Source: Artocarpus heterophyllus
Lineage: Eukaryota > Streptophyta > Magnoliopsida > Rosales > Moraceae
Assembly: GCA_025403435.1 (NCBI GenBank)
Contig: CM046330.1
Coordinates: forward strand, 22,962,239 to 23,026,238
Length of the DNA: 64,000 nt
Direction of reading: 5' to 3'
The notes under the pieces were generated by a model. The model was not told where the DNA came from and did no database searches. It worked only from the letters and a program-made list of their open reading frames with translations. Of this stretch, positions 47,111-59,084 are shown in pieces (the first letter of the stretch is position 1; each line of letters opens with the position of its first letter). The translations under genes were made by a program, and so were the position numbers.

Positions 47111-47269
47111 CGGGCAAGAAGACATCCTTAAACCATATTCGCATATGGGCATGTCCGGCTCATGTCCTACTTAGGGATGCGAATAAGTTGAAAGTACGTT
47201 TAAAAGTTTTCGTGTTTGTAGGATATCCAAAAGGGACTAAAGGGATTATTTTTTAACCCAAAGGAAAAT

Positions 47270-48500
47270 AAAGCCATGGTTTCAACTAATGCAACTTCCT
47301 TGAGGAGAGTTACATGGACAACTTTAAGCCTCGAAGCAAAGTGGTGCTCGAGGAGTTAAGAAGTGGTTCAATCACTTCAGGGGTTTCGGTAGAAACCACT
47401 CCAATCGACGTAGAAAAACCAAACGAACCCAAACAACTACTTAAGGGGCTTTGGTGTAGTGGGACAATTAGTTGTCAACTTGAAAGGTATATGTTCAATG
47501 GTGAGGCCTTCTTGGCTGAACCGGATTAACATGACAGGGTTCCTTACACTTATGTAGAGGCTATGGAGGATGTTGATTCGAAACTTTAGACAGAGGCCAT
47601 GAACACGGAGATGTAGTCTATGGAGACTAATTGGGTCTAAGAGCTTATTGATATTCCTAAAGGGCTAAAATCCATAGGGTGTAAGTGGATCTACAAGAGG
47701 AAAAAAGGAGTGAATGGAAAGGTTGAAACCTTTAAGGCTAGACTAGTAGCTAAGGAATACACACAAAAGGAAGGAATCGATTATAAGAAAACCTGCTAGC
47801 TTGTAACCATGCTTAAATCCATTCGGATTCTCTTGTCTATAGCTGCCGCACTCGACTACAAGATTTGACAGATGGATGTCAAGATAGCCTTTCTAAATTA
47901 CTATCTTGATGAGTCCATTTATATAGAACAACCAGACGGGTTCAAGATCAAAGGTCAGGAGGGTAAGGTTTGTAAGCTGCTAAAGTCAATATATGGACTG
48001 AAGCAGACTTCCCATTCTTAGAACATAAAATTTGATCAAGTGATTAAGACTTATGGGTTCGCACAAAATGTGAACGAACCATGTGTTTACAAACATCTTA
48101 AGGATGGAAAGGTGGTTTTTTTACTACTCTATGTAGATGACATTCCACCAATTGGCAATGACATTGGGGCATTGTCATTGGTTAAATTACAGTTGACTAA
48201 GCAATTTGACATGAAGGACTTGAGTGAAGCTAATTTTGTTCTCAGTATTCAGATCTTTCAGGATAGGAAGAACAAAATGATAGCTTTGTCTCAGGCCAAC
48301 TACATAGATAAGATTCTTAGGAGGTTTGCAATACAATATTCCAAGAAAGGTAGGCAACCATGTAGGTTTTGAATTACTGTTTCTAAAAAAGACTCTCCAA
48401 AGTCTGAGGAAGAAAGAGAATACATGAAGAATGTGCCTTTTGTGTCGGTAGTGGGTAGTCTCATGCATGCCATGCTTTGCATACAATCAGATATTTGTTA
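47270..48500 (+). pseudogene. Copia reverse transcriptase remnant (YVDD intact)
   Basis: Pieces in order: a linker with EELRSGSITSGVSVETTPID; FKARLVAKEYTQKEGIDY (RT fingers); QMDVKIAFLN and YYLDESIYIEQPDGF; SIYGLKQ; then the catalytic LLLYVDDIPPIGND with YVDD at 48130-48141. The open stretch 48040-48372 ends early. Stops lie on both sides, so no functional RT is made even though the catalytic motif survives. Confidence 0.88.
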
Positions 48501-49095
48501 TGCGGTTGGGATTGTAAGTTGATTTCAGGCGAATCCAGGACCGAACCATTGGGTTGCTGTCAAGCATATTTTCATGTACCTGAGAAGGACTCGAGGGTAT
48601 ATGCTTGTGTATTTAAGTGAGGACTTAACTCCTCTAGGATACACTGATTCAGATTTCCAATCCTATCTGGATTCTAAGAGATCAACTTTGGGTTTTGTGT
48701 TTACTCTAGGTGGCGGTGCCGTCAGTTAGAGAAGTATGAAGCAAGATTGCACTTCGGCTTCAATGATGGAGGCTGAGTATGTGGCGGCTAGTAATGCTTC
48801 AAAAGAAGCAGTGTGGCTCCGTAAGTTCCTTTGGGATCTTGAGGTAGTTCCTAGTATCGATGAGGTGGTATCGCTATACTATGATAACAGGGCGATAGTA
48901 GCTAATACTAAGGAACCAAGATTTCACAAGAAGAGTAAGCATATTGATTGGAAGTATCATGTGATAAAGGACTTTGTAGAAGGCGGGCATGTTGCTGTGT
49001 ACAAAATGACATCGGAGGACAATCTAGCTGATCCATTCATGAAGACACTTACTGAGATACTCTTCAAGAGGCATGTTGAAGCTATAGGGGTGTAA
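48500..49095 (+). pseudogene. Copia RNase H remnant
   Basis: Text of the type YTDSDFQSYLDSKRSTLGFV, then the 119-residue open stretch at 48736-49095 with SMMEAEYVAASNASKEAVWL, then KSKHIDWKYHVIKDFVEGGH and NLADPFMKTL near the C-terminus. The usual acidic residues of the copia RNase H are partly visible. A stop just before 48736 separates the halves. Confidence 0.85.
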
Positions 49096-49120
49096 GATTT
49101 GTCATATTTACTCACTTAGT

Positions 49121-49133
49121 GCAAGTGGGAGAT
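49121..49133 (+). other. Polypurine tract of the plus-strand copia
   Basis: GCAAGTGGGAGAT directly precedes TGTTAGAC of the 3' LTR, the standard copia PPT position. Confidence 0.88.
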
Positions 49134-51137
49134 TGTTAGACATATATGCCTTAAGGAGTAAAAATATAATATGTTTTTGGAAATGTTTTTATCAATAAAG
49201 AATTTTTTTATTATTTATATAACAAATCTTATTCTCTTCATGTTCATATTTGTTGAATGCATGTTAAGCAAACAAAATTCTTAGATTATCGGTCTAAACC
49301 TTTAAGAATTGATCATATGATGGATAGATTTTGAGAAAGACATGATTCTTAAGGTAACGGTCTAAATCATAAGATCCACAATCGAGGGAATAAAGTTTGG
49401 CACTTTATTCATTCAAAGATTGCTATGTTGTCTATATCTCTAACAGTAGATGATTTGTTTTGACCATTGGAGGAGGACTCCGTGAATAGAAACATTAGCA
49501 CATTGTCATAGGTGACGATATGTCGAATCAGGACATAAAGTGAATTGATTTTGATTAATAATTCTATCTCAGCAAATCGATTCACTTTAGACAATCATAT
49601 GTATTGTATCTTAATCTTGAGATAAACAGTGGGCCCATTGTCTTATGTCTTTTGATGTGCTAAAGGATGGCATCCACATTTTAATAGTAGTATGCATGCC
49701 GGTACGTTGGAGGCATGACTCTTGATAGCATAGACCTGTTATTCATAGACATGGAATCCATAGCTCCTTTTTAGGAGTAGTTGATATCCTCTTATATGCA
49801 TTATCCTATGATTGAAAAATTAGAGCGCTCAACTATTTGAATACATAGATGTAACCAAATGGTATACTATCTGTGGATGGTAAGTTTTCCGATGGTAAGA
49901 TAATGGAATGTAAGATAAAAATAATCAAAAGATAAGACAGAACTTATCCTTAAGCCGATTATGGATAATCCTATAAGGATACGATAATTTATGATATGTC
50001 ATGGAGACTTAGCTACACTGGCTTCATAATTCTAAATAGTTTGAGAGTGCAGTTCTAAGCTTTTAGTGGAATAGGATTAGAGCTGATGATTATGAAATGT
50101 ATTTCTGGGATATTGGGCTTCATAATTATCGAGAGATTGAACTATATAGGTCCATCAGGTCCCTTTGCTAGATCATAACAATCCTGTAATGATACGGTGT
50201 ACTTTTCCAATAATTGGTGACTTGCATCAAATTATCAGATTTGCTGAAATTCGATAGGATTAGATAATTTATGTCTGTTTATTAGTTAAATTAATTTTGT
50301 GAATAAATTAATTCAAGATAAACTTGTTGAATTATCGGTATCAGATAATTCATGTCTGTTTATTGGCTGGATTAATTTTGAATAAATTAATTCAAGATAA
50401 ACTTGTTAAATTATTAGGAATATTTATTTTCCAAGAGATTATCTAGATATGACTGTTTTAATCAGATAACTTCTCTATTGGGTTATTTGAATTAAAATTG
50501 AGGCTTTATCCTAAGAATCTCGGGTCAAAAATAAAAGATTCCAGGGATTATTTATCAAAAGTTTGGCCTGCCGATGGAGTAGGTTCGGTAGGCCGATTTG
50601 CCAGTTCTATTGGCCGACCATGTAATAAAAGGATCACATGTTTTCATGTAGATTTTATCAGTATTGATGTTGATTTGTTTCTGATTCAAATTTTCGAGGT
50701 CTTATCTGATATGGTCTGACTCCTAGGCCCAACCTCTATATAAAGGGGAGGGAGACTCATTGTTATTTAGATCAATGAGAAACCTAGAGTAAGACTCTAC
50801 TGGTGACACTCAATAACTCCCTAGAGAGCTATTGTTCACAAATCACGAACTATAGCTTTAGGTTTTTTTCTCAATTGGTTGGAAGGAGAATCACCGGGGA
50901 AAGGCTGAACAACGTGCGCTCGCACGCACTTCGATCGTTGATAGAGAATTGCAAAGAAGACTAGTTAGTTGAGGCTCTTCTAGAACGTTATACTCTTTAC
51001 AGATTGCGGGAGCTTTTCTGCATTTACAAGGTTAGTTAGATCTAGTTAATTTATGCATATAGTGTGTCAAACTTGTGTTTTAGAAAATACTTTGATATAG
51101 AAATTTTTAAAATTCCGCTACGTACTTTTTTTTAACA
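49134..51137 (+). repeat. 3' LTR of the plus-strand copia, 2004 bp
   Basis: TGTTAGACATATATGCC...TTTTTTTAACA, collinear with the 5' LTR but with scattered substitutions and small indels, so the insertion is not recent. Palindromic patch at about 50555-50625. Confidence 0.92.
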
Positions 51138-51780
51138 AAAACAACACTAAACTTTTTAGAAACAAATCCCCAAATTTAAACACAATTTCACCTTTAATTT
51201 GAAAATCAAAGAAAAATGTTAAAACTTGAATAAGTTGATTTTTGTTCAAATAAAGCTTTGATTCATCGTAAAACAAATTATACAACTCAAATTGAACATT
51301 ATTTGAGCTTAAAGAAGCTCAAATTTCAACATTCAAGGAAAGTTTGAAAAATTAAAATTTAAACTTTGAAATTTTAAAGAAAAAGGAGAAAACTAACCTC
51401 AATGGCGTTTTGAAAGATTCTTTGGTGGATTGAACTTCATTTCTTGCCTTAATTCAATGGGAAAAATCAAGGGACAAAGGGAGGGAAGAGAGTGTGCACA
51501 TAGAGAGAGAGACGAGAGAGAGATAGAGTGAGGGAAAATGAGAGAGGGAAAAAGAAAAAGAAAAAAATAAAAAGAGGGGCTTGAATGGCATTTTTTGTAA
51601 ATATAAAAAAATATGGTGTAAAAGTGTCATTTGGTATTTTATAACCAAAAATCAAATTTTTAAATATAAAAAACACAACAAAATTTTTAAATGAATAAAA
51701 TTAACATCCAAATCACATTGGCACACTTAATAATTAAAATTAACATAATTAATTTTACTTTAAAATTCACAGATGTTACA
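51138..51780 (-). repeat. 3' LTR, inner part (after the copia insertion)
   Basis: Resumes the minus-strand element's LTR (CAACACTAAACTTTTTAG...) and ends ACAGATGTTACA. Includes a (GA)-rich tract at 51490-51560. Collinear with 53190-53830 of the other LTR. Confidence 0.88.
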
Positions 51781-51976
51781 TTCCACTCTCCTTAAAAGAC
51801 ATTTGGTCCTTGAAATTTTTAAATATCTAAAGTTTGAAATCATAAATAATACTATGTACTCAAACGTAACTGTACGACATCTGTCCCAACTTAAAACTTG
51901 AAAAATCAAAGCAAAACAGTGAAAATCTTATATGTTTAGTTCCCAAAAGATCTGAAGCTATGCCTTGATATCACTC
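51781..51976 (-). other. 196-bp interior: PPT and PBS only
   Basis: On the minus strand the interior begins with GAG then TGATATCAAGGCA, a PBS with three changes from TGGTATCAGAGCA. It ends with AAGGAGAGTGGAA, a PPT abutting the LTR. Nothing codes in between. Confidence 0.82.
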
Positions 51977-53830
51977 TATAACATCCCGAAACAAGGGATG
52001 GGACATTAGGCTAAAATAAGATCAATTAAATGGAGTAAATAAAGAAAAGGTAAATAAACATAAAGTAAATCGCTCAGCCAAAATCTTATCTACAGTCACC
52101 ATCACATAGACGCTCACCACAAATGTGGGTAGGTAATTAAACAGTAAATCATAATATTAATACAAGACAACTAAAAATCATTATTTATACTCTAAATTAG
52201 GCTATATAACTGACATAGCCGATATCAACACCGGGACAAGTCTACAGTATACGTATCATACAAACAACAGTTCTAGAGAAAATACCATTTCTACTCATGC
52301 TCCTTCCTTTTCAAACCTAGAAAGGGGATTTTAAACAAGAAAATGTAAGCGGAATGCTCAGTAGGATGAGTAGTAAAAAACAAGTTGTTTAAAAATAACG
52401 ATGACAGTTGAAAACATTATTCACATATCATACTTAATAAAACGAATATCAAAACCTTAACAAAATCAATAAATACTTACTTGTAAGAAACTTGATAAAG
52501 CATCACCGTACGAGTTTTGGTAATTGAAAAAATATCAAAATATAGTTCCTTAAATGCATAAAAACAACTTCAACATCAAACAAAAATCATTCTTAAAAAT
52601 TTATTTAAGAATTAAACTTTGGCCAAAACAATTTATGAAAGGGCTACCAAAGGAGGGATAGAAAATATCCTACTTCATTTGAAATTCAGTACCGTTAACT
52701 CCAAATAAAATTCAACATAAGCTCCATTAGCTTTCAAAACCTTAAAAACTGCATTTAAAGTCAGAAAGTTCGTTTATCAAGTATCATTATGTCAATTTAA
52801 TTACCAGTATGCCATTTTGACTCAAAATAATCATGACACAAAATTATAATCCTTTTTAAAACATTTATAAATCATTAAATGTTGTAAACTAGGGGTAAAA
52901 ATACAATTTCATGGTGCCCAATCGGCCTACCAAACATCTTGGTCCGGCCTGCCGAGCTTTCACAGTTCAGTCTACCGAACATCTTGACTGACCTGCTGAA
53001 TTGTTATAGTTTGGCCTACTGAAGATATGAATCCGGCCTGCTAAACTCATGAATCCAGCCTGCCAAAGGTTAAGTTCGGCCTACTGAGCTTGCAAAATCT
53101 AAAAAATTCAAGGTTTCGAGTCTTGGCTTCCTCGAGCTCAAAACCCAATTTTAAATGTGTTTTTCATCATTTCAAGCTAGAAAACATAAGGAAGCAACTC
53201 TGAACTTTTTAGAAACAAATCCCCAAATTTAAACATAATTTCACCTTTGATTTGAAAATCAAAGAAAAATGTTAAAACTTGAATAAGTTGATTTTTGTTC
53301 AAATAAAGCTTAGATTCATTGTAAAACTAATTCTACAACTTAAATTGAACATTATTTAAGCTTAAAGAAGCTCGAATTTCAACATCCAATGAAAGTTTGT
53401 AAAATTGAAATTTAAACTTTGAAATTTTAAAGAAAAGGGAGAAAACTAACCTCAATGGCGTTTTGAAAGATTGTTGGGTGGATTGAACTTCGTTTCTTGC
53501 CTCAATTCAATGGGAAAAATCGGGGAAAAGAGGGAGAGAAGAGAGTATGCACAGAGAGAGAGACGAGAGAGAGATAGAGTGAGGGAAAAATGAGAGACGG
53601 AAAAAGAAAAAGAAAAAAATAAAAGAGGGGGTTGAATGACATTTTTGTAAATATGGAAAAATATAGTTCAAAAGTGTCATTTGGCATTTTAAAGCCAAAA
53701 ATCAAAATTTTAAATATAACAAATGCAACAAAATTTTTAAATGAATAAAATTAACATTCAAATTATATTGACATACTTAATAATTAAACTTAACATAATT
53801 AATTTTATTTTAAAATTTACAGATGTTACA
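51977..53830 (-). repeat. 5' LTR of the short-interior element, 1854 bp
   Basis: Plus-strand TATAACATCCCGAAAC...ACAGATGTTACA. The terminal TG complement has mutated to TA. Palindromic array at about 52915-53095 and (GA)-rich tract at 53540-53615. Confidence 0.88.
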
Positions 53831-53856
53831 GGTTAACTGTTATTGAATATGTACAT

Positions 53857-56800
53857 TGTGACGACCCGCCTTTTCGGGCAGTCACTTTACTTTCATAAAC
53901 ATCATTTCATAAACAGTAATCTTACTTACTTAGTAAGAAAAATACTGAAGTAATTTTTTTTTGAACGTTCTTTAAAACTAATTTGACCCCTGTCGCATTT
54001 TAAGTTGAGACCTCGCTCAACACTTGCCCTTAAAATCATTTCAAAACGTTTCTTAAAACTTAATAAGAAACATTTATTAAATCATGTATTAAAACTTTAC
54101 TTTATAATTACATAAAACAGTTCGTAAACTGTATCTTAAAAATTTGAATACAATTCTTAGAACTCTGATTTTCTTAAAACTTCAAAAACAGTACATTAAA
54201 CAATAGAAAACCTTTTCTTTTCATAGTGGAAGCAAACAGTGATGGTATCCATACCCAAATCTTCGCATCTGTCCTCCGCAGCACCTAGCTCTTCTAACGA
54301 GTCCTACTGGTCACCCATAAATTACCTACAGTATGAAAAACTTTTAATGAGCTTTCGCTCAGTAAGTTCAAACATAAACTCACAATTCATTTAATCATGC
54401 TTTAAAAACTTTTCTCATGAAAACCTTCCTCTTGAAACATTTTACACAAACGTTTTCCATAAACATTTCTGAAAACGTTTTTCATAAACGTTTTTCATAG
54501 AACATTTCTGAAGCGTTTTGCATAAACATTTTTCGTAAAATATTTCTTGAACGTTTTATCTTAAAACGTTGTTCATAAACCGTTTCTTGAAAACATGAAA
54601 ACGTTCTTCATAAACATTTATCTTAAGACATTTTTCAGAATGTTTTCCATAAACATTTAACGTAAATACTTTATAATAAGGAATACAAGCAAATTCATAA
54701 TGCATTATTCCAATTATGCTCAATTATGAACTTTAATTATGAGCATTTTATGAACATTCTATAAACTTAAATATTCCCTTCTTTCTCAACCTTTATTCTT
54801 GTTCCTTAACTTTCTTTATCTTATAACCTTCATTTTTTTCCTTACTTTACTTTAGTGTTCGTACCAACTCATTAATCATGAGATCATAAACATGATGCTT
54901 CCCTTGTGGAAGACTTGAGACCATCAAACATTGAGGTCTTGTACCTCACCTTTAGGAGGTCAAACTTTAACTTTACTTTCATTACCTCATAACAAAGAGG
55001 CTGGTACGACACTTTCTTTTTATCTTTACGTTACCTTCTTATTAACTTTAGTGAGCATTTCAAATGCAATCACATCATATGCAATACACTTGCAATTCAT
55101 AGTTTGTACTATAAAACCTATTGCCTAATAAATGCAACATAAAATGCAAACACATTTTGCTAATCATAATTTGTATTCTAACACTTATTGCATAACAAAT
55201 GCAACATATAACGAAATCACATTTTGCAAATTATAACTTTTATTTTAAAACTTATTGCACAATAAATGCAACTTATTGCATAGCAAATGCATCATGAAAC
55301 TTATAACTTAAACTGTAAAACATTATGCATTGTCATAATGCAAAACACACTTTCAATACTTTGAAAATCATAACTTAAACTTTTAAAAAACGTTATGCAT
55401 ATCAATATGCAAATAAACCTTTAACATAACGATTGCAAATCTTTTCTTGAACTTTAAAACTTTTTGCATAAATAATGCAAACATACTTTAAAAGAAACTT
55501 GCATAATAATTGCAAACTCATTTGCAAATTATATAAATAAGCATTTAAAAATCATTTATATCATGCTGTAGGTGAGATTTGAAACTTACCCGAACTATAC
55601 TCTAGCGTTCTCTATTCCGTTCCTTTTCCTTCCATTAGTCGGCCTCTATGTCCTAATCAAACGACAACCGACTTATTAGTTAACTTCCTTTATTATCAAT
55701 CCACTCGATTGATAATAAAACGCAAACATTAAGCATTCTTTCTTTTTAACTTGACTAGTATACTTTTGTTTACCGTTGTCTTTACTTAACCTTATAAACC
55801 ATCGGTTTACCTTTTCTTCACTTAACTTTGTAACCCACCGGGGTTACTTTTCCTTTTAACCTCGTAATCCATCGGTTTACCTCTCGTTTACTTAAACATC
55901 CCTTATTAAATCTCTGATCTCACATGAAGGTTACGTTACTTATCGTATTACGAAACATTTTTTGTCTAATAACGTTATGCTAAATCGGAGTGTTCGACTC
56001 CGTTCTAGCCGTTTCCTTAATAATGACAATTTTACCCTTAACGGGTTTTTCGTCAACCTTGTAACGTTATAAAACTCATTCTCACATAAAACAGTGTAAC
56101 AATAACTAATCATGCATTTCATAAATTTCTATGAAAGCATCTAAAACAATTTATTTCAAAACAGTTCATACTGTAGGCGAGATTCCTACTTACTTGAACT
56201 CCAAGCTAAGTAGATCCAGTTGTATCTCGCTGCATCTATAGTATGTGAAGCATCATCTGTAGTGCTCCTCAAGCAACCATAAATAGCCAGGAATGCTTTT
56301 TGGGGATCATACATTCTTGAAACTGTCATTCTGGACTCCGATACTACTGTTTGAATCGCCTCGATCCACGTGTAGTCGGTACTGAATGATTTTCACCAAA
56401 GTAGAATTAGCTCAAACGGAGGTCACCATTGTGTTCAGAGCATCGAAACAAGTCAGGAAGTGGTCTCGGATCTTCGATCGGAGGTCTGGATCATAAAATT
56501 CTAATTTGGCCTTTGACCGGTCAATGCGGTTGGCGGTTGGCTCCATTGGGGGCTGAGCTCGAGCCTACCCCCCCTAATTCGGCCCTCCTGAGTCCATTGG
56601 TGGGGTCAATTTCACCCAATTTGGCCTCTAACATAGCAAATCGAAGACGAAATTCTTGGCTAACACCGACGGCTCCGATCTCCTATCTCCGGCGGAGATA
56701 CCGTGAAATTGAGCTGGGCATTTTATTCCCCGTGGCCCTCTGAGTATTTCCCATATGGTGGGGCAGCTCAACAACGCGTGGAACAGCGGCTCCACCTAGC

Positions 56801-57686
56801 CCCACGGTGGTGCACGACGGAGATGCCGTTCTCCGTCAATCCGCGACAGTTGCCTACAATTGAGGTGTCGGGAAGCCTCATCATGCAGGCCTGGACATTT
56901 CCCCTCGTCCAATTTAGGATGAGGCTACCAGGAACGTCGTGATCGGTGGCTGTCGCGACGGTGCACGACGGCGGAGGTAGAACTCCGACCAGCAGCGGCT
57001 GGGTTACGAAATTAGGCGAGGGGTTTCACTCCCCGTCGCCGTCTGAGTCGAACGGTGGCGGTGGTGTTCCTCACCGCCGCCGTGAGCTGCGGTTCCGTGT
57101 GGCAACGACACGGCGGAGACAGGTAACTCCGACGAAGCTTTTTCAGCCAAAATTGAGCTAAAAAATTGGTACCATCCTGTTCCTCTCCTCACGCTGAGTC
57201 CATAGACACCAAGATCACGTCGATTGGTGGTCGGACGACAGAGAAATGACGTCGGGAAGAAATGGGTTTCACCGCCACTTTGGGCGGCGCGTGAGCCTCC
57301 CTCCGGTGGCTTTTTGGGTGGCATGACACCTCGTTGGACTTAGCTCGTCGAGAGCTTCCCATTGGTGCGGGAGGTGTTGAAAAAGGATGTCGGAATCTCG
57401 AACGAGATTTGAGGAGAGAGAGAGAATTCTAGAGAGAGAAAGTAGAGAGAGAAAGAGCCGAGTCATGAGAGATTTTTCTGATTTTTCTTTTTTTTTTCTT
57501 TTCTTTTCTTTTATAAAAGTATAAAAAGAAATTGTGGTCCACACAATCTAATTATTATACTGCATTGCTCTAATACTGTATAATTTTTCATGTTATTATA
57601 CAGTATTTTTTATTAAACTGTACTTTGTCTTAATATAATCTATAATTTAATGCATTTTTAATGCATTAGAAATCTCGGGTATTACA
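53857..57686 (-). mobile_element. Solo LTR, 3.8 kb, perfect TSD TACAT
   Basis: The plus strand starts TGTGACGACCCGCC and ends TCGGGTATTACA; the 5-bp TSD TACAT is exact (53852-53856, 57687-57691). The minus-strand ends and much of the body (GAACGGAGTCGAACACTCCG patch, GCATTTGTTATGCAATA and AAAACGTTT repeat zones, CAGTATA words near 57560-57640) match the LARD LTRs at 22133 and 27313. The middle (about 56160-57400) does not. No PBS/PPT adjoins, so it is solo. It lies only 21 bp from the end of the neighbouring element. Confidence 0.9.
56400..57400 (-). other. GC-rich block inside the solo LTR
   Basis: About 1 kb of markedly GC-rich, CpG-containing sequence (words such as CGGCGGAGA, CACGACGG, CCCCGTCGCCG) embedded in an otherwise AT-rich LTR. 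It contains two degenerate repeats of roughly 190 bp (about 56690-56850 and 56960-57140), each with a GGCGGAG...TCACTCCCCGT...TCTGAGT pattern. A 106-residue minus-strand ORF (57004-57324) runs through it. It is Arg/Ser/Thr/Gly-rich and matches no family I know, so probably composition-driven. Confidence 0.6.
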
Positions 57687-57691
57687 TACAT

Positions 57692-58770
57692 TACATTTGA
57701 TTTTTTTAGATTCGATTCATATTGATCTCATTGGCTGTCATTAGTATTGTTTGGTTTCGACATAACTTGAGGTAGATCATTTTTTTTTTTTTTTGTAGCG
57801 AAAGTAGATTTACATTATCTTAAAGCAGATTTACTGATCGAGTATTGCTAGAAAATGCTGTGAAATTCATTATTTTTGATGAGTATATGTAGTTCTATAT
57901 AATATGTTTGCTGATGATTGATGGATATATGGGTGTTCTATATATGATTTTTTTTTTTGTTTTTTTGTAAGAACCAAAAGCAATTTCAATCTTTTCACGA
58001 TAAACTCGTTTACGGTCTGAATTCTAAAAGGTTGACTCACTAAAGAAATTGAGTGACTTGGAATTTGGACTCGATTGTTTTTTTTTTTTTTTTGGGTAAT
58101 ATACTTAATTTGAGACATTATTGCATAAATGTGGAGTTTTTTGGTTTTAGTAGAAGGTTTTGTGTGATCTATTTAAATGATTTTTGAAATATAAATGAAG
58201 GTGGCTTTATACTTGTAATGGCTTATTTATTGTTTATGTGATTTGTGGAGCATACATTTGATTTTAGCATAGGTTTTTGTGTTATTTATGCAAATGATTT
58301 GCGCAATATAAACCAAGTAACTTTAATGTTAGGAAGAAAGATGTGTTTGTAGATAGACTAGGTTTGTTTGGCCCCCTTTTTTTTGTATGTTTTCATATTT
58401 GGTTGTTGAACATTGTGCAACAGTAGCCGATAGTGAGTTGTGAACTGTAGCATAAATTTTTCATTTGATAAAAGTTCAATCCACATTGGAAAATGCTTTT
58501 AGGTATTGAAAATGTATTAGTTGCAAATTTTAATGTCTCTTGGCAGAGGACTTGTTTATTGTTGATCCTAGTATGAAGTTCTTTGTTTAAAAAAATGGCG
58601 TCCAATAACTATGTGCTTTTTTGCTGTAACAGGTCAGGAAGGTAGTATTCAATGTAAAATCAATTGGTTAGTTTTTGAGTTAATGTGTTTTTGGATTCAA
58701 TGTAAAATCAATTGACTTTGATTTTTGTTACCAAACATGTTTGTTGAAAGCTTCCTGTTTTCTTTGATCA
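57692..58770. other. Intron-like AT/T-rich flanking DNA
   Basis: Long T runs (for example 57780-57794, 58077-58093) and no ORF of interest, resembling plant intron or 5'-UTR intron sequence. A 20-bp word ATTCAATGTAAAATCAATTG is repeated at 58647 and 58695. A CTGTAACAGGTCAGGAAGGTA stretch near 58624 faintly resembles the VTGIKVV codons of ATP synthase beta but is not convincing alone. Confidence 0.45.
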
Positions 58771-58854
58771 GGTGGTTTCTGTGTGTTTGCTAGTGTTGGT
58801 GAAGGAATTCGTGAGGGTAATTACTTGTACAAGGAAATGATTGAGAGTGGTCTA
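58771..58854 (+). pseudogene. Mitochondrial ATP synthase beta-subunit exon fragment
   Basis: 84 bases translate without a stop to [20 protein letters not shown] then KEMIESGL. Mitochondrial F1 beta has [28 protein letters not shown] in the segment after the Walker A loop, so this is clearly derived from it. It starts directly after an intron-acceptor-like TTTGATCAG and ends where the frame meets a TATATAG run. Key residues have drifted (GERTREG to GEGIREG), and no further exon is legible, so it is a DNA-level fragment with intron flank and not a processed copy. Confidence 0.75.
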
Positions 58855-59084
58855 TATAGTTTATAAATGCTGTCCTTAGATTAAACATTTCAATTTCGGG
58901 TATAGATTTGATATTTGAGATGAAAATTGCATATTCTTTTCATTTTATTTTGTAATTTCGTCATAGGATTTTTGGATTTCCATTTCAAGTTGCAATCATT
59001 TGTATTTGTTGTTTCATCTGCTTTTTTTTTTTTCTTAACTGTAAAACCTAGTGGATTGTAGGACATAATCTAGCAGGTTTTGCA

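Larger units (their letters stand above)
41460..51137 (+). mobile_element. Ty1/copia retrotransposon, full length, decayed (9.7 kb)
   Basis: LTRs of 2022 bp (41460-43481) and 2004 bp (49134-51137), a perfect PBS, a leader of about 1.7 kb, gag-protease-integrase-RT-RNase H in copia order, and a PPT. TSD is GAAAC (41455-41459) against AAAAC (51138-51142). It is inserted in the left LTR of the minus-strand short-interior element, so it is the younger of the two. Many stops make it non-autonomous. Protein similarity is to plant copia (TNT1-like) polyproteins, from memory. Confidence 0.95.
40245..53830 (-). mobile_element. LTR element with 1.85-kb LTRs and a 196-bp interior, split by a copia
   Basis: The flanking TSD GGTTA is exact (40240-40244 and 53831-53835). 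The left LTR (40245-41459 plus 51143-51780, 1853 bp once the copia is removed) and right LTR (51977-53830, 1854 bp) match along their length. Between them lie only 196 bp, holding a PPT beside the left LTR and a mutated PBS beside the right LTR, so the element reads on the minus strand. There is no room for a gene. It resembles a TRIM/LARD hybrid and is probably a deletion derivative of the gypsy family whose LTR lies at 2562-4808. Confidence 0.88.

Noticed and set aside
57004..57324. 106-residue minus-strand ORF in the GC-rich block
   Set aside because: GC-rich sequence is poor in stop codons; no recognisable domain and it lies within a solo LTR.
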